From positions 1 to 64,000 of the forward strand of contig PMOB01000016.1 of assembly GCA_003161615.1 (NCBI GenBank): DNA of 64,000 nucleotides. Reading direction: 5' to 3'. Below are positions 53,835 to 62,030 of the stretch, one piece after another (position 1 is the first letter of the stretch; the number at the start of each line of letters is the position of its first letter). The DNA is from Actinomycetota bacterium. Lineage in GTDB: Bacteria; Actinomycetota; Thermoleophilia; Gaiellales; Gaiellaceae. The notes under the pieces were generated by a model that was not told the DNA's origin, did not search any database, and was given only the letters and a program-made list of their open reading frames with translations. Position numbers and translations under genes: made by a program.

Positions 53835-54946
53835 GCACCTTCGGCGAGTACGGCGGGCGCTACGTCCCCGAGACGCTGATCCCGGCGCTCGACGAGCTCG
53901 AGCGCGGCTGGCGGGAGGCGTGCGAGGACGACAGTTTCCGCACCGAGCTGCACGAGCTGCTGACGACGTACGCCGGCCGGCCGACTCCGCTCACGCTCGC
54001 GGAGCGCTTCGCGCCGGGCAAGCGGATCTACCTCAAGCGCGAAGACCTCCTCCACACCGGCGCGCACAAGCTCAACAACGCGCTCGGCCAGGCGGTGCTC
54101 GCGCGGCGGCTCGGCAAGCACCGCATCGTCGCCGAGACCGGCGCCGGCCAGCACGGCGTCGCGACCGCGACCGTCTGCGCCCGCTTCGGCCTCGAGTGCG
54201 TCGTCTACATGGGTGAGGAGGACATGCGCCGCCAGCAGCCCAACGTCGAGCGGATGGGTCTGCTCGGCGCCGAGGTGCGGCCGGTGGACTTCGGCACGAA
54301 GACGCTGAAGGAGGCGACGAGCGAGGCGATCCGCGACTGGATCACGAACGTCTCCACGACGCACTACCTGATCGGCTCCTGCGTGGGCCCAGCGCCGTAT
54401 CCCGAGATCGTGCGCAACCTGCAGCGCGTGATCGGAGGCGAAGCGCGCGAGCAGATCCTCGCAGCCGAGGGTCGGCTCCCCGAGGTGGTCGTCGCCTGCG
54501 TCGGCGGTGGCTCGAACGCGATCGGGATCTTCTACGGCTTCCTCGAAGACGAAAACGTCCGGCTCGTCGGCGTCGAGGCGGCCGGCGCAGCATCGCTCGG
54601 CTCCGGCCGCGCCGCCGTCCTCCACGGCGCGCGCTCGTCCGTTCTCGCCGACGAGGACGGTCAGATCGAGGACGCGCACTCGATCTCGGCCGGGCTCGAC
54701 TACCCGGGCGTCGGCCCCGAGCACGCCTTCCTCCGCGACAGCGGCCGCGCCGAATACACGGTGGCGACGGACGAAGAGGCGCTCGCCGCTTTCCGCGACC
54801 TCGCCCGCACCGAAGGCATCGTCCCGGCACTGGAGCCGGCGCACGCCCTCGCCCGCGCGCGCGACATCGACGCGGAACTGATTCTCGTCGGCCTGAGCGG
54901 GCGCGGCGACAAGGACCTGGCCGAAGCGCTCGCTCGCCTCGCGTGA
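53831..54946 (+). CDS. trpB: tryptophan synthase beta chain
   Basis: 371 residues, ATG overlapping trpCF (ATGA). PLP Lys in [20 protein letters not shown] (~70-88), [14 protein letters not shown] (~100), COMM region [16 protein letters not shown] (~130), phosphate-binding [14 protein letters not shown] (~220), [13 protein letters not shown] (~290). It is the canonical TrpB1 that pairs with TrpA next door. The N-terminus ([20 protein letters not shown]) is ~20 residues shorter than usual. Confidence 0.97.
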   Translation: MSTFGEYGGRYVPETLIPALDELERGWREACEDDSFRTELHELLTTYAGRPTPLTLAERFAPGKRIYLKREDLLHTGAHKLNNALGQAVLARRLGKHRIVAETGAGQHGVATATVCARFGLECVVYMGEEDMRRQQPNVERMGLLGAEVRPVDFGTKTLKEATSEAIRDWITNVSTTHYLIGSCVGPAPYPEIVRNLQRVIGGEAREQILAAEGRLPEVVVACVGGGSNAIGIFYGFLEDENVRLVGVEAAGAASLGSGRAAVLHGARSSVLADEDGQIEDAHSISAGLDYPGVGPEHAFLRDSGRAEYTVATDEEALAAFRDLARTEGIVPALEPAHALARARDIDAELILVGLSGRGDKDLAEALARLA

Positions 54947-55641
54947 AGACGCTCGTCATCTATCTGATGGCCGAGCCCGAGACGCCGGAACTCGCGCGCG
55001 CGGCGGTCGAGGGAGGCGCGGATGTCGTCGAGCTCGGCTTCCCGTTCTCGGACCCGCTTGCAGACGGCCCGGTCATCCGCCGCGCCGCAGAGCGCGCGCT
55101 CGCGCGCGGGATGCGGACACAGGCGTGCCTCGACGTCCTCGCGCGCACGCGCGAGCTCCTCCCCGAGACGCCGCTCATCCCGATGACGTACGCGTCGCTC
55201 CTCGAGGCGCGCGGCTGGGAGAAGTTCGCCTCCGACGCGGCGGCAGCCGGAGCGACCAGCCTGATCGTGGCGGACCTCCCCGCGGGAGATCGCCCCGACC
55301 TCCGCCGCATCCAACTCGTCGCTCCGACCTCCACCGACGAGCGGATCCGCCTCGCGGGAGAAGAGACGGACGGCTGGCTCTATCTCGTCACCGTTGCCGG
55401 CACGACGGGCGCCCGCGACGACCTCTCCCCTGCCCTCGCGTCCCTCGTCGAGAGGGCGCGCGCCGCGACCGGCGTGCCGCTCTACGCCGGCTTCGGAATC
55501 TCGACGCCGGACCACGCACGCGCAGCTGCTGAGCTCACGGACGGGGTCGTCGTCGGCTCCCGTGCCCTGCTCGCAGCCGAAGAGGGAGCGGACGCGCTGC
55601 GCGACTACGTCGCCTCGTTGCGCACGGCTCTCGATTCTTAG
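54943..55641 (+). CDS. trpA: tryptophan synthase alpha chain
   Basis: 232 residues, GTG start overlapping trpB (GTGA). Catalytic Glu and Asp in [18 protein letters not shown] (~27-44); [17 protein letters not shown] (~81); [11 protein letters not shown] (~123); [15 protein letters not shown] (~143); [12 protein letters not shown] (~180); [10 protein letters not shown] (~200). About 30 residues shorter than most homologs, lacking part of the N-terminal helix. Last gene of the operon; a strong hairpin follows at 55790. Confidence 0.96.
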   Translation: MKTLVIYLMAEPETPELARAAVEGGADVVELGFPFSDPLADGPVIRRAAERALARGMRTQACLDVLARTRELLPETPLIPMTYASLLEARGWEKFASDAAAAGATSLIVADLPAGDRPDLRRIQLVAPTSTDERIRLAGEETDGWLYLVTVAGTTGARDDLSPALASLVERARAATGVPLYAGFGISTPDHARAAAELTDGVVVGSRALLAAEEGADALRDYVASLRTALDS

Positions 55642-55789
55642 CGACCTCTCACGGCGGGTTCAGGTCGCTCTCACACTCGGCGGCGACGATGCCCCCGTGA
55701 CCCTCACGAGCATCATCGTTCTGAACGCCGACGAGGACGAACTCCTGGCCGAGGCGGCGTAGCGCAAGCAGGACCCGGATCCGCGCCCC

Positions 55790-55826
55790 GGCGCCGGCCC
55801 TAACCCCCTCATCCCAGGCCGGCGCC
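55790..55826. terminator. strong hairpin after the trp operon
   Basis: Perfect 10-bp stem GGCGCCGGCC (55790-55799) / GGCCGGCGCC (55817-55826) with a 17-base loop. No T-run follows, as often in GC-rich actinobacteria. It lies in the 249-base gap between trpA and the oxidase cluster (55642-55890), where I see no convincing gene. Probable terminator. Confidence 0.55.
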
Positions 55827-55890
55827 GTGGTGTGCGGTGCGAAAGCGCGCTTGACGCGCTCCATCGCAACGTGATACGAACGCACCCGGG

Positions 55891-56589
55891 ATGCGCGTCG
55901 GGGGGAAACTCCTACTTGTAGTTCTGGCGGTCGCCGCGGCTGGCGTCCTGATCGGCCTGTACGCGTGGCGCCTCACCTACCTCGCCGGCTCGCCCGCCTA
56001 CAAGCTCCCGGTCAAGACCGCCAACGGCCATCAAGTCGTCGACCTGAAGATCATGACGGTCGCGGCAATCGGGCCGAAGCTGAGCCAGAACCCCGACTGG
56101 GTCTCCTACCTCGTCCAGACGCCGAAAGGCTGGAAGCGCGAGACCGTCTGGGATCTGCCGGCGAACGCGACGATCAACGTCACGATCTACAACTTCGACG
56201 GGCAGAGCGGACTGCGGAACCCGCTCTACGGAAAGATGGTCGGCGTCACCGCCGGCGCGAGCGGCGCCTCCAACCAGATCCTCCTCAACGGCAAGCCGAC
56301 CACGGAAATCGATCCGGCGACGGCTTCGCACGTGTTCGCGGTGCCGGACCTCGGCATCGACGTCGCCATCCGCGGCGTCGACGACAACGCGAAGAACCAG
56401 TGCGGCTTCGCCCCGTGCCAGATGCAGAACGCGCACGAGACGATCACGTTCACGTTCCACACGACGACGCCGGGCCATTTCCGCTGGCAGTGCTTCGTGC
56501 CGTGCGCCGCCGGCTGGATCGACGGCTGGGGCGGGCCGATGCAGACAATCGGCTACATGGACGGCTTCCTCAACGTGAAGGCGGCCTAG
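55891..56589 (+). CDS. membrane-anchored COX2-like cupredoxin with altered CuA site
   Basis: 232 residues: one N-terminal helix (~7-26) then a cupredoxin domain. It has the CuA-type HVFAVPDLGIDVAIRG strand (His147) and the Cys pair CFVPC (Cys201, Cys205), but the His expected four residues after the second Cys is Trp209 and the Met is displaced (Met217). A second Cys pair CGFAPC (171-176) is additional. It therefore looks like a relative of oxidase subunit II with a rebuilt or lost copper site. First gene of the oxidase cluster, stop directly followed by ctaC; probably an electron-transfer or copper-delivery partner. The exact role is unknown. Confidence 0.8.
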   Translation: MRVGGKLLLVVLAVAAAGVLIGLYAWRLTYLAGSPAYKLPVKTANGHQVVDLKIMTVAAIGPKLSQNPDWVSYLVQTPKGWKRETVWDLPANATINVTIYNFDGQSGLRNPLYGKMVGVTAGASGASNQILLNGKPTTEIDPATASHVFAVPDLGIDVAIRGVDDNAKNQCGFAPCQMQNAHETITFTFHTTTPGHFRWQCFVPCAAGWIDGWGGPMQTIGYMDGFLNVKAA

Positions 56590-57450
56590 GTGGCGGCGGA
56601 GCCCATGGCAGCCAGACCGAGCGACGGCGTCAGCCACGGCCGCCGCGTCATCACCGCGTGGCTCGTCGTCAGCGCGATCGCCACCCCGCTCGTCGTCGTT
56701 CTCGTCGGCCCGCTCCTGCCGCCCGGCAACGCCAGCACGCAGGCGTCGCAGCAGGTCATCGACAACACCGTGATCACCGGGATCGTCACCCCGGTCGTCT
56801 GCCTCATCTTCGTCTTCTTTGTCTACGCGCTCCTCAACTTCCGCGCCCCGAAAGGCGGAGCCCTCGTCGATGGCCCGCCGCTGCGGAACCACGCCGGCAT
56901 CCAGATCGCGTGGATGGTGATCACCTCGGTCACCGTCCTCTTCCTGGCCGGCTTCGGCACGTACGAGCTGCTTCAGAACGGCGCCGGCGGCGGCCAGGGG
57001 CCGTCGCCCGTGGCAGTGCCGGGCGGCAAGAAGATCGCGGTTCAGGTCATCGCCCAGCAGTGGGAGTTCACGTATCGCTATCCCGGCTTCGGCGGCTTCG
57101 AGTCGCACGAGCTCGTGCTGCCTGAGGACACATACGTCGTCCTCCACGTCACCTCGCTCGACGTCGTCCACTCGTTCTGGGCGTACGAGCTCGGCGTCAA
57201 GGCCGACGCGAACCCGCGCGTCGACAACGTCGCCTTCGTCCGGACGAAAGCGCCCGGTATGTTCCAGGTCCGCTGCGCCGAGCTCTGCGGCCTCTGGCAC
57301 GGCTACATGTACAACAACGGCCACGTCGTCTCGGCTGACCAGTTCCATGCGTGGGTCAAGTCGCAGCAGGCGCTGTACAAGCCGATCGCCAAGTACCTGC
57401 CGGGCTTCCGCCGCGAATACCTTCCTGCCCCGGTGAGGAGAGGAGGCTGA
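56590..57450 (+). CDS. ctaC: cytochrome c oxidase subunit II
   Basis: 286 residues, GTG start. Two membrane helices (~22-42 and ~64-85, a third hydrophobic stretch ~104-124) then the CuA domain: QQWEFTYRYP (~157), VVHSFW (His194), and CAELCGLWHGYM with Cys229, Cys233, His237, Met240, all CuA ligands present. There is no C-terminal cytochrome c domain, so this is not a caa3-type subunit; electrons come from a separate carrier. One base from the ctaD start. Confidence 0.95.
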   Translation: MAAEPMAARPSDGVSHGRRVITAWLVVSAIATPLVVVLVGPLLPPGNASTQASQQVIDNTVITGIVTPVVCLIFVFFVYALLNFRAPKGGALVDGPPLRNHAGIQIAWMVITSVTVLFLAGFGTYELLQNGAGGGQGPSPVAVPGGKKIAVQVIAQQWEFTYRYPGFGGFESHELVLPEDTYVVLHVTSLDVVHSFWAYELGVKADANPRVDNVAFVRTKAPGMFQVRCAELCGLWHGYMYNNGHVVSADQFHAWVKSQQALYKPIAKYLPGFRREYLPAPVRRGG

Positions 57451-57451
57451 G

Positions 57452-59317
57452 TTGGCCGCCGCGCGTCGCCTGATCGGCTTCAACCTGCTGACCGCGATCG
57501 TGCTCGGGATCGGTGGTTGGTACGCGGGCTGGTTCGGCGCCCATGCGATCACCGGCCCGAGCCTCGACTGGTTCAGCGCTGCCGACTACAACGAGGTCTC
57601 GGTCTTCATGGCCTACATCGGCGGCGTGATCGGCTTTCTCGCCGGCCTCGGCTTCCTCAACTACCCGTTCGCGCGGCTACGGGGCTATCCGCCGTCGCTG
57701 CGCGAGAAGGAGACCGGCGGCTGGTCGCGCTACTTCAGCCTCTGCACCGACCACAAGGTCGTCGGCATCCAGTACCTGTGGGGAATCGGGCTGTTCTTCT
57801 TCATCGGCGGCCTGAACGCGATGCTCATCCGCACCGAGCTGCTACGGCCCGCCCACCAGGTCTTCCCGGCCGGCACGTACCTGACGATCGTCGGCATGCA
57901 CGGCACGATGATGATGGGGATGATGTCGAGCGGGATCCTCGGCCCGTTCGCCAACTACTTCGTCCCCATCCTGATCGGCGCGCGGCGGATGGCCTTCCCC
58001 CGCATCGAAGCGCTGACCTTCTGGCTGCTGATGGCGGCCGGAGGGATCCTGACGACGACGATCTTCTTCGGCGGCTTCCCCACCGGCTGGACGGGCTATC
58101 CGCCGCTCGAGTCGCAGGCCAACGCGGGGATGGACTGCTACATCCTCTTCTTCGCGCTCGTCGGGATCTCGATGACCCTGCTCGGCCTGAACATGATCGC
58201 GACGATCCTGACGATGCGCGCGCCGGGCCTGACGTGGACTCGGCTGCCGATCTTCGTCTGGGGGGTCATCTCCACCGCGTCGCTCATGGTGCTCGCGGCG
58301 CCGGTGCTCATCGCGACGCTCGGCATGGCCGCATTCGACCGCGCCATCAACACGACATTCTTCGTGGCAGGAGGTGGTGGCTCGAACTACCTCTACCAGA
58401 ACCTCTTCTGGGTCTTCGGCCATCCGGAGGTCTATATCCTCGCGCTGCCCGGCTTCGCGATCGTGCTCGAGTTGCTGCCGGTCTTCTCCCGCAAGCCGCT
58501 CTGGGGCTACCGGCTCGCCGTCGCAGGGCTGCTCGGCGTGACGCTCCTCTCGTGGATGGTCTGGCAGCACCACCTCTTCGTGAGCGGCATCAACGGCGAC
58601 CTGCGTCCCTTCTACATGCTCTCGACCGAGCTGATCTCGATCCCGACAGGCTTCACGTTCATCTGCGGGATGATGACCATCTGGCGCGGGCAGATCCGTT
58701 TCACGGTGCCGATGCTCTTCTGCCTCGCGTGGTTCTTCAACTTCCTGCTCGGCGGTCTCTCGGGCGTCTTCCTCTCCGACGTTCCGAGCGACGTGACGAC
58801 GCACGGCAGCTTCTTCTCGATGGCCCACTTCCATTACACGATCATGGGCGGGCTGATCTTCACGTTCTTCGCCGCGGTCTACTACTGGGTGCCGAAGATG
58901 ACCGGCTGGCAGCTGAACGAGCGGCTCGGGAAGATCCACTTCTGGACGATGTTCGTCTTCTTCAACTCGACGTTCGCGCCCCTCTTCGCGCTGGGCTTCA
59001 TGGGGATGCCGCGCCGCGTCGTCACGTACGACCCCAGCTTCCAGTTCCTCAACGACTGGGTCTCGGTCTCGGCCTTCCTCCTGGGGATCTCGATGCTGGT
59101 CTTCCTCTTCAACCTCGTCTGGTCGCTGGCGTTCAAGAAGGTTCCGGCGGAGGCGAACCCGTGGGGATCGCGGTCGATCGAGTTCCAGCTGCCGTCCCCG
59201 GTGCCCGTCCACAACTTCGACCGCATCCCGGTCTTCACCGATGATCCGTACGGCTACGGCGAAGGGCCCGCGCCGCAGTGGGTCGTTCCGGCCGGCGCAC
59301 CGGCGGGGAGGGAGTGA
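57452..59317 (+). CDS. ctaD: cytochrome c oxidase subunit I, N-terminally extended and with altered proton channels
   Basis: 621 residues, TTG start. Residues 1-75 add two membrane helices before the normal beginning (GGWSRYFSLCTDHKVVGIQYL ~89). Heme/copper ligands are complete: His150, His324, His373, His374, His459, His461; the cross-linked Tyr is Tyr328 in FGHPEVY with Glu326. The D-channel entry Asp (GAPDMAFPRxN in A-type oxidases) is Arg179 in GARRMAFPRIEAL and the Asn is Glu186. The K-channel Lys (PTGxK) is Thr402 in SIPTGFTFICG. So it reduces oxygen by ligand set, but pumping by the standard paths is doubtful. Confidence 0.95.
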   Translation: MAAARRLIGFNLLTAIVLGIGGWYAGWFGAHAITGPSLDWFSAADYNEVSVFMAYIGGVIGFLAGLGFLNYPFARLRGYPPSLREKETGGWSRYFSLCTDHKVVGIQYLWGIGLFFFIGGLNAMLIRTELLRPAHQVFPAGTYLTIVGMHGTMMMGMMSSGILGPFANYFVPILIGARRMAFPRIEALTFWLLMAAGGILTTTIFFGGFPTGWTGYPPLESQANAGMDCYILFFALVGISMTLLGLNMIATILTMRAPGLTWTRLPIFVWGVISTASLMVLAAPVLIATLGMAAFDRAINTTFFVAGGGGSNYLYQNLFWVFGHPEVYILALPGFAIVLELLPVFSRKPLWGYRLAVAGLLGVTLLSWMVWQHHLFVSGINGDLRPFYMLSTELISIPTGFTFICGMMTIWRGQIRFTVPMLFCLAWFFNFLLGGLSGVFLSDVPSDVTTHGSFFSMAHFHYTIMGGLIFTFFAAVYYWVPKMTGWQLNERLGKIHFWTMFVFFNSTFAPLFALGFMGMPRRVVTYDPSFQFLNDWVSVSAFLLGISMLVFLFNLVWSLAFKKVPAEANPWGSRSIEFQLPSPVPVHNFDRIPVFTDDPYGYGEGPAPQWVVPAGAPAGRE

Positions 59318-59318
59318 C

Positions 59319-60011
59319 GTGAGCGCAGAGCTGGCGAGCGGCGACGCAGGCTACGAGGTTCTCGAGGGCGAGCCGCCGGAGGTGCTCGCGCGCAACCTCG
59401 TCACGGCCGGGTACCTACTCGCGGGCGCGACGGCGTTCTTCTTCGTCGCCTTCGTCTTCGCGTTCTTCTATCTCCGCTCGATCGACAGCGTTTCGCAGTG
59501 GAAGCCGCACGGCGTGGACGCGTCGATCGGCTGGGGGACGGCGATCATCGCCTGCTGGGTCGTGAGCACGGTGCTCGTTCGGCTCGGCGAGCTCGACCAG
59601 GCCGCCGACCGGCGTCCGCAGTGGCGGCTGAAGGGACTCGCCGCGCTCCTGCTCGGGCTCGCCGGTCTCGTCCTCCAGGTCGTCGCCTGGACCCAGAACG
59701 GGTTCGGGCCGACCGACGGCGCCTTCGCGAGCGTCTACGTCGGTTGGACAGCGTTCCTGTCTCTCTTCGTCCTTCTCACGCTCTTCTGGCTCGAGACGAC
59801 GCTCGCAACCTCCTGGCGCTACCGAAACGAGCTGTTCGGCGCCGCCGAGGTGCCCGCCGGCCACGCCTCGGGCGACCCTGACCGGACCGCCCACGACATC
59901 CGCAACCCGGTCGACCTGAACCGCGCCGAGCTCGCCGCGCTCGGCTTCTACTGGACGTTCCTCGCCGGCGTCGCCGTCGTCGCCTGGGTCATCCTCTACC
60001 TGGTCGCCTAG
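59319..60011 (+). CDS. ctaE: cytochrome c oxidase subunit III-like
   Basis: 230 residues from GTG 59319-59321, one base after the ctaD stop. About five membrane helices (~28-52, 70-90, 105-125, 140-165, 205-228), fewer than the seven of classical subunit III, with a charged loop (ASGDPDRTAHDIRNPVDLNRAEL) before the last helix. ARNLVTAGYLLAGATAFFFVAF and YLRSIDSVSQWKPHG mark it as the actinobacterial/short type. It forms the oxidase core with CtaC and CtaD. Confidence 0.88.
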   Translation: MSAELASGDAGYEVLEGEPPEVLARNLVTAGYLLAGATAFFFVAFVFAFFYLRSIDSVSQWKPHGVDASIGWGTAIIACWVVSTVLVRLGELDQAADRRPQWRLKGLAALLLGLAGLVLQVVAWTQNGFGPTDGAFASVYVGWTAFLSLFVLLTLFWLETTLATSWRYRNELFGAAEVPAGHASGDPDRTAHDIRNPVDLNRAELAALGFYWTFLAGVAVVAWVILYLVA

Positions 60012-60017
60012 ACCGCC

Positions 60018-60836
60018 ATGTCCGTCCCGCCGCTCGTCTTCTGCGTCGTGGCGGCAACGCTCTACGCCCTCGGCGGCCGTGGCAGGCACCGCTGGATGAG
60101 GGAGATCTGCTTCTACCTCGGGATCGCGACGTTGTTCGTGGTGCTCGAGCCGCCGTTCGACGACTGGGCAGACACGTCGTTCGCGATGCACATGACCCAG
60201 CACGTCTTCCTGCTCACGGTCGCACCGCCGCTGCTCGTGCTCGGCCGGCCGTGGCCAAGGATGTGGATGCCGTTCCCCGCCGCCGCACGCCGGAGCGTCG
60301 CGCGCGGTCTGGCGCTCGGCGGCTGGTCAGCACCGTTGCGACTCGCGGCTCGGACACTGACCCGGCCGCCGGTCTCGGTTTCCGTCCTCACTGTGGTTCT
60401 CGTCGTCTGGCACATCCCCTGGATGTACGGGGCGGCGGTCGTCCACGAGAGCGTCCACCTGCTCGAGCACACGTGCTTCATCGCCGCCGCTTTGCTGTTC
60501 TGGGGGCCCCTCCTCGACGCGCCGCCCGTGCGCTCGCGCCTCGACCATTTGCGCCGGGCCGGCTGGTTCGTCGCCGCAAGCGTCCCCGGCTGGATCCTCG
60601 CCATCGTGCTCGCCTATGCGCACCATCCGCTGTACCCGGTCTACGCAACGCTCCACCACCGCGCCTTCGGTCTCACGCCGCTCGGCGACCAGGAGCTCGC
60701 GGCCGGGATCATGTGGGTGCCCGGTTCGCTCGCCTACGTCATCGCTGCATTCATCGCCTTCTACCGCTGGCTCGCGCCGACCGCCGCTGACCTGCCGACG
60801 GCCGAGCCCCGACCCGAGGAGCTTTCATGGACCTGA
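60018..60836 (+). CDS. ctaG: CtaG-like cytochrome c oxidase assembly protein
   Basis: 272 residues, about seven membrane helices, of the caa3-type CtaG family (unrelated to Cox11). Conserved histidine/metal-like motifs: FAMHMTQHVFLLTVAPPLL (~55), VWHIPWMYGAAVVHESVHLLEH (split, ~130-150) and YAHHPLYPVY (~200). Thought to help copper insertion into the oxidase. Six bases after ctaE. Confidence 0.9.
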   Translation: MSVPPLVFCVVAATLYALGGRGRHRWMREICFYLGIATLFVVLEPPFDDWADTSFAMHMTQHVFLLTVAPPLLVLGRPWPRMWMPFPAAARRSVARGLALGGWSAPLRLAARTLTRPPVSVSVLTVVLVVWHIPWMYGAAVVHESVHLLEHTCFIAAALLFWGPLLDAPPVRSRLDHLRRAGWFVAASVPGWILAIVLAYAHHPLYPVYATLHHRAFGLTPLGDQELAAGIMWVPGSLAYVIAAFIAFYRWLAPTAADLPTAEPRPEELSWT

Positions 60837-60940
60837 TCGCCGACTTCCTCACCGGCTCGATCCTCTCGCTCGTACTGCCGGTCGGCCTTCTGCTCTCCAT
60901 CGGCGTTTGGTGGATCACCATCCTCCGGCGCCGCAGCTAG
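60827..60940 (+). CDS. 37-residue membrane peptide at the end of the oxidase operon
   Basis: ATG 60827-60829 overlaps the ctaG end by 10 bases; GAGGAG lies just upstream (60816-60821 region). The peptide is MDLIADFLTGSILSLVLPVG followed by a continuing hydrophobic stretch and a basic end (LRRRS): one membrane helix with N-out/C-in charge bias. Small single-helix subunits are common in heme-copper oxidases (CtaF, CcoQ-like), so an accessory subunit or assembly peptide is plausible. Only composition, position and ribosome site support it. Confidence 0.65.
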   Translation: MDLIADFLTGSILSLVLPVGLLLSIGVWWITILRRRS

Positions 60941-60953
60941 TTAGCTCGCTTCC

Positions 60954-61394
60954 CTATCCCTGAAGATCGACGACCGAGGGCTTGCCGCGCCGGACGACCT
61001 TGAGCACGTCCCACATCCGAGCGCCCTCGTGGCCCGGCACGAGGCAGGCGAAGCGGAAGACGCCGGTCCTCGTCGCGCGGAAGGAGAACGTCGCAGTCTT
61101 TCCCGGTGCCAGGCCGGTCTTCGGCTGCGGCGTCGCGGCGCCGCGGAAGGCGGGCTTCGTCGACGTCGCGCCGGAGACGACCGCGCACGAATGGCGCAGA
61201 GGCCCGCGGTTCTTGCAGACGACCCGCACGGTCCAGCCGCGCGGCACCGTCCACATCAGCTCCCGCGAATAGCCGTCGAAGTTGAAGCCGTTGTTCGCCC
61301 CGTCGTATGCGGCGATCAGCGTCACGGTCGCCGTGTGGGCGCGGGCGTCCACGCGGAGGAAGTGTGCGGGCGGCGGAGGGGGCGCAGCGATCAC
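60954..61394 (-). CDS. sulfocyanin-like blue copper protein
   Basis: 146 residues from GTG 61392-61394. The whole domain matches sulfocyanin/rusticyanin-like cupredoxins: NGFNFDGYSRELMWTVPRGW (35-54), GPLRHSCAVV (His68), TKPAFRGAATP (79-89), and RFACLVPGHEGARMWDVLKV with Cys117, His122 and Met127: a complete type-1 copper site. I see no signal peptide or membrane anchor in frame upstream, which is odd for this family. It converges on the oxidase genes (13-base gap to the 37-residue peptide), so it may be the soluble donor to CtaC. Confidence 0.8.
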   Translation of the reverse strand: MIAAPPPPPAHFLRVDARAHTATVTLIAAYDGANNGFNFDGYSRELMWTVPRGWTVRVVCKNRGPLRHSCAVVSGATSTKPAFRGAATPQPKTGLAPGKTATFSFRATRTGVFRFACLVPGHEGARMWDVLKVVRRGKPSVVDLQG

Positions 61395-61435
61395 CCCCGT
61401 AGCATCGCAGAGCGAAGCGGCAGGCGGAAGCTCGC

Positions 61436-61894
61436 CTAGGCGGACGCGGCGGGCTCGATCGCGGCCCAGCCGTACGACTCCGCCGCGGGCTCCGCGGCAG
61501 GAGCTGCGGCGGAGACGGGCGGCACGCCGGCGGGCACGTACGGCGGCACTGCGGCGACCGGCGTCTTCGTCTCCTCCACCTCCGCGGCGCGCGCGAGAGT
61601 CGAGCGCTCGAACTGGAGCTGATGCTGGGCAAGCTCGGCCTGGAGGCGCAACCCCATCGCCCGCGTCGTGCCGAGCGAGCGGCCGAGGACGCAGCCTGCA
61701 ACGGCGCCGAGAACGACGAGGAGGTACGCGTGGCGATGGTGAAGCGGCCAGTTCGCCCACGACGTGAGCATCACCGAGCCGAGGATGCCGCCGAGGACTG
61801 CGCCCCCGACTGTCCAGCGCAGGACGATGCCGCCGGCCCTGCGCCAGAGATACTCGGCATAGCGATGAAAGACGGCTGCGTCGCGCTCGTCCAC
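61436..61894 (-). CDS. two-helix membrane protein with Ala/Pro-rich tail, unknown
   Basis: 152 residues: cytosolic N-terminus, helices ~22-45 (GGIVLRWTVGGAVLGGILGSVML) and ~56-72, an amphipathic helix ~75-105, then a low-complexity tail rich in Ala, Pro, Val and Glu (~105-152). I do not recognise a family. Upstream of, and same direction as, the sulfocyanin-like gene with 41 bases between; a membrane anchor for that copper protein is a speculation. Confidence 0.6.
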   Translation of the reverse strand: MDERDAAVFHRYAEYLWRRAGGIVLRWTVGGAVLGGILGSVMLTSWANWPLHHRHAYLLVVLGAVAGCVLGRSLGTTRAMGLRLQAELAQHQLQFERSTLARAAEVEETKTPVAAVPPYVPAGVPPVSAAAPAAEPAAESYGWAAIEPAASA

Positions 61895-62030
61895 CGGTTC
61901 CAGTATCGGCGCGCGGGGCAGTTGGCTTGAGAGGACAGGCGCTCTTAAGCGATGCTCACAGCACTCTCATGCTGGTCCTAGGCGAGATGGGCACTCTGGG
62001 AGAGACAAAACTGCCAAGGAGACCGCAAAG

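Noticed and set aside
55649-55885. 78-codon minus-strand frame and a 21-codon GTG frame on the plus strand after trpA
   Set aside because: Neither has a ribosome site, a recognisable domain or an operon context; the region also contains the terminator-like hairpin.
56590-57450. caa3-type oxidase subunit II
   Set aside because: No CxxCH heme-binding motif after the CuA domain; the protein ends shortly after it.
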